From the NCBI GenBank assembly GCA_004009845.1, contig RMBW01000030.1, positions 248,001 through 312,000 of the forward strand: DNA of 64,000 nt, given 5' to 3'. Below, piece after piece: positions 1-11,684 of this stretch (its first letter is position 1; every line of letters starts with the position of its first letter). Under the pieces are notes generated by a model. The model was given only the letters and a program-made list of their open reading frames with translations. It ran no database searches and was not told where the DNA came from. This stretch comes from Davidsoniella eucalypti (lineage: Eukaryota > Ascomycota > Sordariomycetes > Microascales > Ceratocystidaceae). The position numbers and the translations under genes are program-made.

Positions 1-1847
1 CTCTTGAACTCCGATGTATTGAGCACAGGATATTAAGCAGCGTGATATATCACATATCCAAAGTGATGTATACTGTCTAGATATGTGTCGGCATTTGAAA
101 CCACGGAACGTGACAATAACTCATGTCATAACTTAACATGACGTCGGTCGTTTGATTATGCTGGCTCTTACTATAGACATATACTACACTTTATATACCA
201 ACAGAAATCAAATATAACCATCATCGTAAATTAGCTATTTTCGAATAGGGAATTCGTGTGCTTATAGTGTCTTCTGCTTTAATAAGCTAATTGACTATTT
301 CCATCTTGGGACACGCATCCTGCGTCCATGTTAGTCCTGATCAGGCAAGTCTCCTTCCCGGACCGGCCATATTCAGATGCAGTAAGAATATCAATACCAA
401 GTCTGTATCGAGGAGATCCATGTTTGCTCTTGATTAGAATTCGTATCGATATGTGATATATATCAAATCCATTTGCTCATAACCTTATATCTTCTTTGAC
501 CCTGACCATACCACTACAAATGTAAAGAGGATCGATGCTCACAATTTAGTAGCCAGAATAGCTTTCATATGTGACAATTGTTAAACCTAGCGAAGTCTGT
601 TTATCGTTATTGCATGACTTGTATCATATTCACGTAGAAACCCGAGTACCATTGAGTTATTTGTGGCGAAGTCGAGTGACACATACAAAAGGGGATTTCC
701 TTCAAGTGCTTCTAGTTGAATTCCACGAGGACATTATCCTCATATACTAGAACTATATAGAAATCAGTTTTAAGAATGCACAAAGTTAGGAAGCATTTAG
801 TATTACGTAAACCTTAGTACTACTAATAGACATCATATGAATCGTCAGATTTGTTAACAAGTGCTGTTTGTATAGCCAAGTATGAGAACGACTATAACCC
901 TGAATGCATATAACTAGCTTTATATTCCGAAGTCAAGTCTAGTCTTGGTTTGAAGTAAGGTTGACGCAATCCATACCTAAATGGTACGGACTGGTAGACT
1001 GAATATTATCTAGGAATTTTGTTAACGATATGATGACATTCGTTTGTTTTGCATACACTACAGTCACATGCTTGCTATAAATCAAATGTTTTGTTTTTGC
1101 TTGTATCGTGAGTATAATTGTACCATATATGTTGAGATTAGGAAGTAAATACGGTCATGTGTTCAATCAGATGAATGAATAATTTTATATTGGTGTCTCC
1201 ATCAGTAACTTCCTCTTTTGCTGGACTTTAGTAATGAACTTCAGGTATGAAAGAATAATATATATATCAATGTATGCTGTATCGCCGATGTTCTTCGGTT
1301 ACCGAGTTCCTAATATTGAAATTCCGGTACTAACTGATATGGTTAGTACTCTCTAACTCTATGATCTAAGTTATTATACTTTTTTTCGATATACATAGCA
1401 AAAATCGCAGTAGTTATATAACGCTTGATCAAGATTGACTTGGTTGTTAGTAGTCATCGGCATTAAAAAAGCGCGTAATATGGAAAACTGGTTGTTAGAT
1501 TTGCTAATAATATAAACATCTTTATTTCATAACAACCCTATAGCTCGGGTGGTCAGATTATCCCACATATAAAAGCTGTCTCTTGGTCTCCATCGGGGGA
1601 TTTGAACACGGAAAAGTACCATCTAGAAAGAACCATCTTGTGTCCATGATGACAGCTACCTTCATAACCACTCAGTAGTTCATTATTGTGTATGTATCAA
1701 ACATACCTACTAGTGTGATTTTCCATGTGCCTTGGGGGTAAGTTCCGCAGTCTCGCCACCACTGGGCTTTGCCCTCACAATATGTGCTTATCGACTAGCG
1801 TGTGCCATGAGATTGCCTCTCTTCTTTTTTTGTCTTCCAATTGAAGT
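1..1847. other. AT-rich gene-free stretch
   Basis: No open frame longer than about 60 codons and no recognisable protein fragment is visible on either strand until the LINE relic that starts near 1848. The sequence is strongly AT-rich without an obvious tandem repeat. It could be old decayed transposon or intergenic DNA next to the LINE relics downstream. I see no RNA gene in it. Confidence 0.6.
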
Positions 1848-2425
1848 TCAAACGGCGGGAAGCTTGCGGCCTGATGTATGTATTCTTTCGGTGTCGTGCA
1901 ATACATTCGGTAGGGCTGCTCGGTGACATCTTCGGAGAGCAATGTTTATATTATCTGTAGCTGTCCTCGTAGTCTCCGTTCCGGCCCAAGTGCCTGCGGT
2001 GTAGAGTGCCCTGCTCAGGCATGCCCGCACCGCATGGAGCATACTCTTCGTATCTGCCCCCTTGTAGCATCCGGCGAAATACCTCAAGCCGTTTGCCACA
2101 TAGTCAGTGTCCGATGTGACTTGTGTGATATGCTTGCGGCCCTGTCTTCTATGAAGCTTCTAACAATCCATCGGCATAGCTTCGAAGGCCAGTGGGTTTC
2201 AACCATTCATCGTTCCATTTTCTTTGGCTCGACTGCATCAAAAGCTCCATTGATGTCGAACGTGAAGATAGAGGTGACTTGTTTCCGGTTTTGTGCGACC
2301 TCAATTCTTATGGAGCTCCATGAGCATGTTGGTAACAGCCCTTTTCGGCAGGGTGCAGATGTAGTTCCTTGGGATGATTTTCTTCTCAATCGGTTCCTCC
2401 GCGAGCCTGCTGGCCATCACTCTCT
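1848..2425 (-). pseudogene. LINE (Tad/I-like) reverse transcriptase relic, minus strand
   Basis: Reading the minus strand, fragments of a non-LTR retrotransposon reverse transcriptase appear in order. First comes a segment with KKIIPRNYICTLPKRAVTNM (about 2395-2300), then FTFDINGAFDAV (about 2265-2225), the catalytic-aspartate block of LINE RTs. A segment like GWPSKLCRWIVRSF follows (about 2195-2150), and then the thumb region with MLHAVRACLSRALYTAGTWA (about 2045-1980). The pieces lie in different frames, and the palm segment with the YADD box is deleted between the last two. The fragments match block by block the plus-strand element at 2790-5600, so both belong to one family. This is a dead, internally deleted copy. 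Confidence 0.75.
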
Positions 2426-2567
2426 AAGTGCCATACTATATATAAACAAGACAACAAGACATCGAAGTAAAGCGAAGTGACTATTTTGGATAACAAAAAA
2501 AAATATAAAAAAATATAAAAATCTGCGCTCAATGGAGCAAAACAGAATGACCAGAAGGCCTGATAAC

Positions 2568-2651
2568 TGCGTAATCTGGGAATCGAACCCAGGGCTAATC
2601 GAAATCATTACCAGATGGCAACGATTAATGTTACCACTACACCAATTACGC
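2568..2651 (-). tRNA. tRNA-Gly(GCC) with a 13-nt intron
   Basis: On the minus strand the acceptor stem GCGTAAT (2651-2645) pairs perfectly with ATTACGC (2575-2569), with discriminator A at 2568. The D-arm reads GTGT...ACAT around AGTGGTA. The T-arm is CTGGG-TTCGATT-CCCAG. The anticodon stem AATCG/CGATT closes only when about 13 nt are removed one base 3' of the anticodon, the canonical nuclear tRNA intron position, which leaves the loop TTGCCAT with anticodon GCC. The A box (TGGTGTAGTGG) and B box (GGTTCGATTCC) are intact, so the gene looks functional. LINE relics lie on both sides, in opposite orientations. Confidence 0.93.
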
Positions 2652-2704
2652 TCGCGATATTTGATGGTGTTTATGAATCTACATATAGTCTTCTAGTTTA
2701 ATAT

Positions 2705-2769
2705 GATCTTAGTGATTTAGGTAGACGTTAAATATAATCAAATCAAATCAAATCAAAGATCTTAGTGAT
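2705..2769. repeat. (ATCAA)n tract bounded by a 12-bp direct repeat
   Basis: The 12-mer GATCTTAGTGAT occurs at 2705-2716 and again at 2758-2769. Between them lie about 41 bp that end in a run of ATCAA units directly before the second 12-mer. A simple-sequence tail immediately followed by one copy of a short direct repeat is how 5'-truncated non-LTR retrotransposon insertions look, with the 12-mer as target-site duplication. This is an inference from layout; the insert is too short to show a family. Confidence 0.55.
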
Positions 2770-2789
2770 GAGTCAACCCCAAACACATA

Positions 2790-5600
2790 CCTAAGCAGAG
2801 GAGGCAGAAGAAGGAGTTTCACGCAGGGGAGAAATCCACGTAGCTAGGCCCACACGGGAACTTGAGGAGCTGACTGAACCGGAAGTCAGAAACGCTGTCT
2901 TCAAACCGGGAAACACAGGCCCTGGGCAAGACGGCATCCCCAACAGTGCCTGGAAGTTGGCATGGAAGGTCTTAGGGTCAAAAGTGACAGCACTTTTCCG
3001 AGGCTGTCTGGAAGTTGGCTGGCACCCCAAGGTCTTCAAAACGGCCTGCCTGGTTGTCATACCAAATCCAGGCCGTGACAAATCGCTCCCAAGAAGCTAC
3101 AGACACTTCTCTCAACTATGGGAAAGGGACTCGAGAGAATTGTAGCGAGAAGACTGGCGGCACAAGCCATTGAACTAGAGATCATCCCCCGCACATATGC
3201 TAACGTAATACCAAGAAGAGCAGTTACGGACCTCGCACTGTTGTTGGCAGACAAGATTAAGGGACGATCCAAGTATGGAGAGATAACCTCTTTTGTCACC
3301 TACGACATTAAGGGTGCCTTCGACGCCGTGAAACGTGACAGGTTTAAAGGCTCAGAAATCAAGGCTGGCCAATGTCGATAGTCAAATGGGTGGGATCTTT
3401 TCTGACCGGACGGGAAGTTTCCCTCTCTACAGAAGGGCCAACCAGTCACCAGGAAAGTCGGAGGCAGTCTGCCACAGGGCTCGCCGGCCTCCCCCATCCT
3501 GTACATGCTCTACATGACGAACTTACATGGGGTAGTCTGGGGTCTGGCCTACGCTGATGATGGTCTCGTTTCGGTCTCATCTAAGGAAACTTCAGATAAT
3601 GTGGACACCATTAACGGAACACTGAAAAAGATTGATGAATGGTGCAGGGACAATGGTCTAGACTCGGACAAAACCGGACTGTTACACTACCGAACAAGAG
3701 GACGCTCCTCCATGAGCCCTTCCAAATCTCTAAGGTGGCTAGGTGTATGGCGGGATTCCGGCTTCAACTTTTTGGAACATGCAAAGCAGGTCACTGCTAA
3801 AGCCAAGAGAACCACGAACACACACTCTCGGGAGTGTACCGAGAAACCCCAGTGAGGAGTCTGCTACATGCAGTAAGGAGTTGCGTGCTCCCCCAACTAA
3901 CGTATGCCACTTCCACCTGGTCCCCCTTCATGCAGGCTGCAGGGAAAGAAAGGCTAGAGGTAGCTTTGAGAGCTGCCCTGAGGGCCGCACTGCCAGTGTA
4001 CTGTACCATGCCAACTAGGCTTTTGCACATCCTCTCCTCGTTTCCAAACATGGAGGTGATACTCCAAGGACCTCGAGAGAGCCGCTGCCATTCGGGCTTC
4101 CACGGTAGACTCCGGCACCCGCTGTGCATTACAAAGATAGAAGGACACGTCAATGTGTATAAGGAATTGCTCCCGGAGCCGATTAAAGAGTTGAACAGAC
4201 TCTTCCCAGAAGAAAAGGGCCCCCATGACTGTCTGCCACCGCAGCTAGACAAAGAAGAAGCCGCAAAACATCATTTGAAAGAGGTGGCTGAGGCAGACCC
4301 GAAAACGCTATGGGTTTACTCTGATGGTTCTCGTGATGAGAAGGACAGAACAGGGGCTGGCTGGGCAGTCTTTTATGAGGACATCAAACTCTGTGAAGGT
4401 GTAGGGTCATGTGGCTCGTTACGAGAAGTGGCCGACACGGAGGCTATTGCTGCAGACAATGCAGTCCAAGCAGCCATCGAGCATGCTCCTCCCGATGCAG
4501 GCAGTCTGTATCTGTGCCTTGACAATTTAGGTGTTACACAACGAATCTCCCATAGGGCGGGTAAGAATGGAACCTCTCAAGAGGCTGTCAACAAGATCCG
4601 AAGCTTACTCCATGAGTGGAAGGGAGGCACGGAGCATGTAGAGCTAGCAGTCGGTGGCATCAGATGGGTCCCAGGACACACTAATGTTCCTGGCAGCGAG
4701 CTAGTTGACAAGTTGGCAAAACAAGGGTGTACAAGCAATACTAAGCTTGTGGACCTCGACCGTGACCATATGTCCTTTGCTTCCGTCCGCAGATGGAAAA
4801 ACGCACAGCTAAATGCCGACTTCAAGTCGTGGATAGCGGAGTGCGAGCCGAGAAAGCACCTTCGGGTTCGGTTTGAAACAAAGACCGTCTACAAGGTGGA
4901 CTAGTTCAAAGACCAGCACATGTCTACGGTGGGACGGATTCTAACTCATGGCGACTTTGCAGAGTACCATGACCGTTTCGAACATACGGATACGGAAAGA
5001 AACTTCCCACTGTGCCACTCCGGGCTAGCTTTGTCAAAAAGGTACTTTGGAAAGAGAGCTCCTGCAAATATCTTGCCAAGAGACTAGAGGGGAAATGGCG
5101 GCACTAGTTGCAAGCATGGAGGAAGAGACTAAACTAGAAAACTTGAGTGAAAGACCAGTATTTATGCTTCTCTGGAGTACAGATCAATCTGGCATCTAGA
5201 ATAACCCATCACACCAAACCAACCCATGGCAAAACCGAGAAGCCAGGCAGAATGGAATAAAGAGGAAAACATCACTCAATGAGTGGAACAGGTAAACAAC
5301 CTTCTTTGTGGAACCTTGTGAAAGCTTGAAGAGAGTTCTGGCATAGAGTCCTTGGTCTGAGCACAATATTATCATTTCATGGCAATGGAAACGCCATAAT
5401 AGAATGCCACAGGTGTGGCAACGACAAGGAACGGACAGATATCTGGACTTGTCGCACAAGACTGGAGCCTTGGGGCAGAGTATTCGCCAAAAAACTACTC
5501 ATGAAAGGTAGAAGAACCCGGATACTAGGAACACAGAAACTTGGTGCCAGAATACAAGGCCTCGCCCAGAGTCCAAAGGAGCTTAGATAATCTCTAGACT
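2790..5600 (+). pseudogene. Degraded Tad/I-like LINE: RT, RNase H and C-terminal zinc-knuckle remnants
   Basis: Consecutive pieces of one non-LTR retrotransposon polyprotein lie in shifting frames. The RT entry block contains NAVFKPGNTGPGQDGIPNSA (about 2888-2950). It is followed by RIVARRLAAQAIELEIIPRT (3129-3188), the first catalytic block YDIKGAFDAV (about 3301-3330), a GLPQGSPASPILY-like block spread over two frames (about 3468-3510), and the second catalytic box YADD (about 3550). A long open frame, 3834-4904, carries the thumb (SLLHAVRSCVLPQLTYATST) and then an RNase H domain with YSDGS, ADTEAIAADNA, LDNLG and VPGHTNVPGSE. Beyond the stop at 4902 homologous-looking residues continue to a Cys/His knuckle ECHRCGNDKERTDIWTC (about 5405-5455). 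At least four frameshifts or stops make it inactive. The 5' part (ORF1 and endonuclease) is missing, and the 3' boundary is uncertain. Confidence 0.85.
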
Positions 5601-8600
5601 ATAAATAAAATCACCATTATCATCCAAGCCTATGCCGAGAGTCTTCATTTTCCGAAATGTCAGTCTTTGGCTATCTGGTTCTAGTATCAAGACCACAAGA
5701 ATGGCAAACAAGCCATCTCCATGGCGTATCACTGGGAAATATCAATTAAATCACATAGTGCCGAGACTAGGCATTATCATCTCTGTTACTCTCACCGTAT
5801 ACTAGCAGCAGTTGAAACGTCATCTAGATTACTTCTAATGGCCATGTATGTTGGTACTGCTACGAAGAGGGGATTTGGGGATATATCGAAATTACCCGAA
5901 GACACACAAAGCGTACCAGTGACTATTGAATGGTTCAGTATTTCCGGTTATCATATGCCACGGAAGAGTACCGTAGATCCATGAGTTCAAGTGGTGTTTC
6001 TTCAGTGCGCTTTGAATATGTTTAACAGCTACAATTTGGCGATGAACCAGGACAGAAATGTCTGGCAAAAGAACTGGCGTGATGGCTGATCTCGCTTCCA
6101 AAAAGAAAAAAGAAAAACTTCATGATTGAAGCAGAGGTACAGGAATTTGGAGTGTATCAAAACAAGTGTCAGCCATGAACCACGCATTCGTACCTTGACA
6201 AGTTACTGATGTTTGGTGATGGGCTGGTACCGACTCTACTGATTTGACCACTTGATTGCACGGGAGAGAGAGATCGAAACTGGACGGGAGGCTCAGTAGC
6301 AGTTAATAAGTAGTCGGACAACAATCCCGGGCCCGTTAGATACTAATGTCGTATTTACCACCATCCACGAGGAGACATAGATATGTCAGGATGAGGGTTA
6401 CATCGAAGTGCTATATGCCTGCCAGGTCTTGCTTCCTTCCTCTCTTCGAATTGCTTGGTAAAGATCTAATAGAATACAAGCTATGTAGAATGGGAGGCAC
6501 GTCAGGTGGAGAGAAAGGACGAGCAACAACTCGGCCACGGCTCTCGGACGACGGTGGAAGAGCAGTGGAGCGGGTTAAGAGGATATATTGGTCAGAGCTA
6601 GCAGCTGAGAAAACAACTCTCTTCCACGTGTTTGGCGGATTCACGGAAAGTAGGAGAACAAGATTGAGGGGCGGACAAGAATGCCATGCACTTGTCTAAC
6701 TGTGCTTGCTAGTATATCGAGAGCGAGAAAAGCCATGATGAAATCAAGCAGGTCAGGTTAGATGTGAGACTGACGAGCCTCAGAAAAGCCAAAGAAAGAC
6801 TGGCGAACACCCGTCGATCACGGAAAGACTTACGCAAGCCCGCCCGACTTATGCATGTAGGAGAACGCCGAATAGAAGGCTTTTCGAGCCATTGGGCAGT
6901 CTTTCGAGAGGAAATAACCAGTCATGGAACATCTGACGATCGAACAATACCCTGTGATCGGCGTTTTTGGAACAAGACGGGGAAGAACAGCACGAAAAGG
7001 GTAAAAAAATATATATAATCTTACCCACTGACATTGGAACTGTCTATGGAGTGTTGGTTGGGGTCTACTAAAGAGACTCGATGTGGGCTGGTGTTGGTGG
7101 TATCCGAACAGACGTGAAACGCGCTTTGGGTCGGGACCGAGGTAGGCGAGTAAAAGACGAGAATGGCCTTGATAGATCTGTCAGGGTGCCGCGGCTATAT
7201 TTGGTCTATCTAGAAAATCCGGTGTGTATATCATATTAGCGAAAGCCAGAGACTTTGGCCGTCGTAGGAAGAGTAAACCTGATCGGAATACCGTAGTGAA
7301 TTATCAGCTTACTGCTAGTTATATCACAAGTGTGGCATGACATTAGGCCAAAATATACAAATAACAAGGAACTTGTCCCTTGAGCTTTCTTTTCTGTACA
7401 TCAAACACGGCATTGATTTAGACCCTTGGGCCACTTTCCGAGTGATGGTCTAATGAAGCGTACCAAAGAAAGTCCAAGGCCAAGACTATCTTGCATACAG
7501 TTTATAGTTGTACATGTATGTATATGACGCTTTCTCGGATTTATTGTTGCTAAACCAAGAATCGCGAGATATAGGACGACATGGTCAGTTTCGTGGTGCG
7601 ACATATCCGTTTTCTCTACAATAGCGCTACAAGAGCCATAGGGTTAGGCTACGAGGGTTAGCAATGTGTAGGTAGCTGTTGTGTTCAGACGATACACTTA
7701 ATGCTCCTTTTGCTGCCAGATTCTTGGCATTTGCCTCTTTTTCTCTTTTTTTTTCTTTTTTCTTTGGCAGAATAGTTGCATGTCTAGAGGCAGAAAAGCA
7801 AGACAGGGAGTAAAGGCATAGCTTTCTTCCTTTATTATTTCTTGTTATTCCTCCAAGTAGAACAGTTGTTATAGACCTCTTGCTAATCGCGGAGTATAGA
7901 AAAGACAGCATAAATCAAGCTGGGACAAGCTTTTGCAATTCTCGTTTACAGGGTATCGTGAGCTGAGGTTAATAGCAAATAGCTAGCTCGAGCAACTCTG
8001 CTTCCTCAGCAGACGAGATGCTAACTAGAATAAGCCATATCTGACTGAGATATACATACTTGACGCTTGGAGGATGAAAAAGAAAAAAACGACAAGGAGG
8101 AGGGGGCGAGAAAATAAAACCCTAGCCAGAGGAGTCAGGGCGGCTTCAAAGTGTGTTTCGTCGCAGGTGAACGGTCGATGGATAAGGACTTGGATAGCAA
8201 TAGTGCTACTAAAAGGGACAGGGAAGAGGAGAAGAAGAAGACTACTAGCAAACAAAAGATAGAGAGCTTTGAATAAAAAGGGAATAAAGCTAGTATATAT
8301 CCGGTTATATTACATACAAACGAGTCCTGATAATTCCCTGGGCTTGTAACAAACTGCTCAGTAGCTGCAACTGCATTCAGTTAGAGCCACAAAGAGATGG
8401 AAAGCAGACTATACCGTACGTTCCCCCCCTCTCTTTGTCTTTCTACAGAAGGCTATAGGCTATGGAACTACGGAATAAAAGAAGCAATAGAAGACTAAGC
8501 TGCGACAAAACTGGCGACAGACCCTCGTCATACCTGAAGTCGACGCCAGAGCAAAAAAGAAAAGAATCAAAACCTAATAGGAAAAAAAGGGAAAAGTCCG

Positions 8601-9512
8601 GGACCATGTCCGATGTGATGAAGCAAAAAAAAAAAAGAAGCTTAATAGCTGTGTGTGGGGTCCAATTACAGGCTAAAGGACGGCGCCTGGCAAGTGCTCC
8701 ATGCTAGGGGAAGCAGCCAATGGGCTTGCACGGATGCGACCCCACTTAGGGAGCGGCGGCTCGATTGGGTAGTGACTCGTTTTGTCGCGGGAGGGTTGTG
8801 TCGCAGCTGCCGTGCGATGCCTATTCTGGCAATTACTTGGACGATATGGGTCGTTTTTTTTCCTTTTTCTTTTTTTCAATAAACCTATTTATTAATCCAT
8901 GTTGTAGTATTCTTGTACAATGCAGAACCATTGCATCTGCGAAGAGGTTTGAGGTTTTGAGCTTGGAAGATATAATCTAGTGATGTCCTGATCGATAGCT
9001 TCTTTTCTTTTCTTTCCTTCTTCTTTTTCTTCTCTTCAAGCGTTTGTGTTTCCAACTGCAGTTGCTGGTAGTTGCGTGTTCGATATATACTCCTGTTCTT
9101 TTGTTATTTGTTATTTATTATTTATTATATTATTTTTTATTATCTTCTTATTGCTCTTCTTCTGTCCTCACCTCAAGCCGCTCTCTTAAAGGAAATCTTA
9201 AAGGAAATCTTGAAGGAATATCGCTCACGAACAACTCTTTCTTATTCTCGACTCTCTCTAACGCCTTCGAATTAGACGCCGGCCGTCGATATCTTCGTTT
9301 TTTTCTCTATCTACATGTCTTTGGAATAATAGCTGTGCTTCATCTCCGGCGGACCCTACAATCTCTTCGATACCAGCTATCAACTTACGACCTCCTTCCG
9401 GCTGCCTCTGAGCCCTCGAAAACGTTGATCGATTTTCCGAGAATCTCCATATCTCCGAGAAGAGTAGAAGAGACCGCCAACCCTTAATCGCCCCCTAACC
9501 CTCTCTGCAACC
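5601..9512. other. Intergenic region, no supported gene
   Basis: Open frames of up to about 120 codons exist here, but none has family resemblance, a splice pattern or consistent coding character, and several are low-complexity Lys/Arg or Phe/Leu translations of purine or pyrimidine tracts. Pyrimidine-rich stretches near 7740-7770, 8850-8880 and 9000-9180 are typical of fungal promoter and leader DNA. The last 500 bases are the probable promoter and 5' leader of the tetraspanin gene at 9513. I see no RNA gene. Confidence 0.6.
9185..9219. repeat. Three tandem 12-bp units in the tetraspanin leader
   Basis: CTTAAAGGAAAT is repeated at 9185-9196 and 9197-9208, with a third, slightly changed unit at 9209-9219. 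It sits about 300 bp upstream of the tetraspanin start codon, in the probable promoter or 5' leader. The length is a multiple of three but nothing suggests it is translated. Confidence 0.6.
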
Positions 9513-10367
9513 ATGCCTTCCAACGTGCTTGCCACCACCATGGTGCTGGACTTCATCTACGCCTGCACTGGTGCTTTGCAGGTGGGCTTCGCCGTTGTTG
9601 TCAAGAGCAACCTGAAAATTACTCTAGGCAACGGCGAGGAACTGGCGCGTCATCTGGTGTACGAGCGGTGGCCTCTCGATGGTACGTTTTCTATATCGTA
9701 TATCCCATATAAAGCTATGGGGTGACTTACAAGCGTTGTGATACTCTTCTGTACAACCAGCCGGGCTCTCTTGCTAACTCGCTATTCTTCTCGTGTAGCT
9801 GCCCTTGCTAGTGGAATCTTGATCCTGGCTTCATTCCTCATTACCATCCCCGGCCTGCTGATTCCCACACGCATCTGGATCAAGCTTGGTGGCTTCTTTG
9901 TCGTCATCACTGGGTTCTTTACTATGTGCATCGGTATCTATCTTTGGGTCCTGACCCTCACCACCAAAGCCGACACTTTCAACATCTGGAACGCGCAATC
10001 TGCCGACAAGCAGTCGGAAATGGAACTTTCCGTAAGCCATACTCTCTCTCCATATCTACCGCTCTCTTGTATTCTAACTAAAGGCTTCCTGTAGTTCAAA
10101 TGCTGTGGCTACTTCAACTCTACCTCTCCCGCCTTCGTCACCAACTCAGTCTGCACCTCGCCTGCCTCGGCTGCTCTTCAATCTGGCTGCGCCACGGCCT
10201 TGACTTCCTTCATCAACAACTTCTCGGACACCATCTTCACCGGTATCTTCGGTATGGTCGGTATCGACGCGGTTCTTATCGTAGCTTTCGCTTGCCTGCT
10301 TAAGGAGCGCAAGGAGGCCGAGAGATACCGCCATATCGACCAGAAGAACGGCAACAGAGGCTTCTAA
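9513..10367 (+). CDS. Tetraspanin-like membrane protein (Tsp3 type)
   Basis: Exons 9513-9681, 9799-10031 and 10095-10367 join in frame, with GTACGT/GTAG and GTAAGC/GTAG introns, to give 224 residues. There are four hydrophobic segments, near residues 7-28, 58-78, 88-112 and 183-203. The large extracellular loop between the third and fourth contains the tetraspanin hallmark CCG (137-139) plus Cys154 and Cys166. Those are the four cysteines needed for two disulfides. The cytoplasmic tail is short and charged (KERKEAERYRHIDQK). Fungal tetraspanins organise plasma-membrane microdomains; Pls1 acts in appressorium function, while Tsp2 and Tsp3 are less understood. Size and single CCG suit Tsp3 better than Pls1, but the subclass is a recollection and not a computed assignment. 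Confidence 0.72.
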
Positions 10368-11684
10368 GAGAAGTCTTAGTCTTGCAATCGTTGTCTCTCG
10401 ACGGTCTTACGAAATATATTGAAAACACTCGAATAAAAATCAGTGTTCAAAATCCTTCTCTTCTCTTCTTTTTTTTTTATATATCATTTCTTTCATGACA
10501 ATTACTATTTTTTTCTTCTTTTATCGTGTTCTTTTTTCCCTCCATATTTTTGGGGTTGAATATCATATATCCCACTATCTATTTATTTTATTTACAAAAA
10601 AAATACAGCTTTTGGCTACTATTTTCTTATGAAAAAAACAATCCATCAAGGACACTGAAAAAAAGAGAACCCCATATTGAAGAAAATAAACTATTGAAAA
10701 GATTAGATCTTGCCTTGAATTTGTTTTTTCTTGCTTACCCCTGCTCTACTCTAGACTTTTGATGTTTCCAGACTAACAAACAAGTAACTTGACTCTTCTT
10801 TTTCTTCCTTTTTTTTCCCCCTTGAAGCTTCTGAAGCGTCTCTAGATATATTGTATATGCTTTCTTTTTGCTTCCTTTCCCTTTTTTTTTTCTCTTTTCT
10901 TTCTTGTTTCTTCTTTCCTTGCCCTTGCCTGGAGGGTCTTGAATTCTAGGTCGATGCTGAAACACGAAACATATGAAAATCAAACATAGTCAAAACCCTT
11001 CATATCACGTAGGCAAAAGGAAAGTGAAAGTAAAGAGAAAAAACGGGCATAAAAAAGAGAAATGGACACATTTATGAATTTAATTAGGATTGTTTCTTGG
11101 CAAGATGGGTAAAAGTATGAGGTAGGAATGTTTTGATATTGTGATTGATAAAAAAAATCTCAGGCTTAAGATCATTTCGTTTCATGATATTTCACTTGTC
11201 AGAGAGGATGTTTGTTAACTGTCACTACGGCTGTTATAGACGTTTCTGACTTCTTATGATATATGGTTATATTGAATAAGATAGAATGCTAGTAAAAGTG
11301 GTAGTGATTCATTCAAGAACCACTATCAAGTATGATGCTTAGAAACTAAACTGGACGGTACAAGGATGTGTATGAAGAATGAAAAGAATAAGAAAAAAAG
11401 AATAGTAAAAATAAGACTAACAGGACAGGTATAGTGCAAAGTAATGTATCCAGACGAAGAAATAAGACAAATGCTATACATATACTGAATGACGGTGGCA
11501 GTAGTAAAAAGCGTCAATGGAGGAATGAAATAGTGAATAGGAAAACCAACGAGTAAACAACTAATAATGACATAGGAAAAAGATACGATAGTAATAGAAG
11601 AAAAAAAACAAAAGAAATATGACAGAATCTAAATATGAGCCAGAGACAAGAAAACGAAGATGCAAAAAAAAATATGCAAGATTT
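10368..11684. other. Convergent intergenic region
   Basis: This lies between the 3' ends of the tetraspanin (+) and NIPA (-) genes. It is AT-rich with many T-runs on one half and A-runs on the other, fitting 3' UTRs of converging genes (for example AATAAA at about 10432). Open frames here translate into low-complexity Lys or Phe tracts. I see no gene. Confidence 0.6.

Noticed and set aside
1543..1612. A tRNA-like sequence: a D-arm-like TAGCTCGGGTGG and a GGGGGATTTGAACAC block.
   Set aside because: The D-arm-like and T-arm-like parts are on opposite strands and no acceptor stem pairs, so it is not a tRNA.
9044..9487. A 147-codon plus-strand frame before the tetraspanin gene.
   Set aside because: Low-complexity Leu/Ser/Tyr translation of a T-rich leader, out of family context. 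It overlaps the 12-bp leader repeats.
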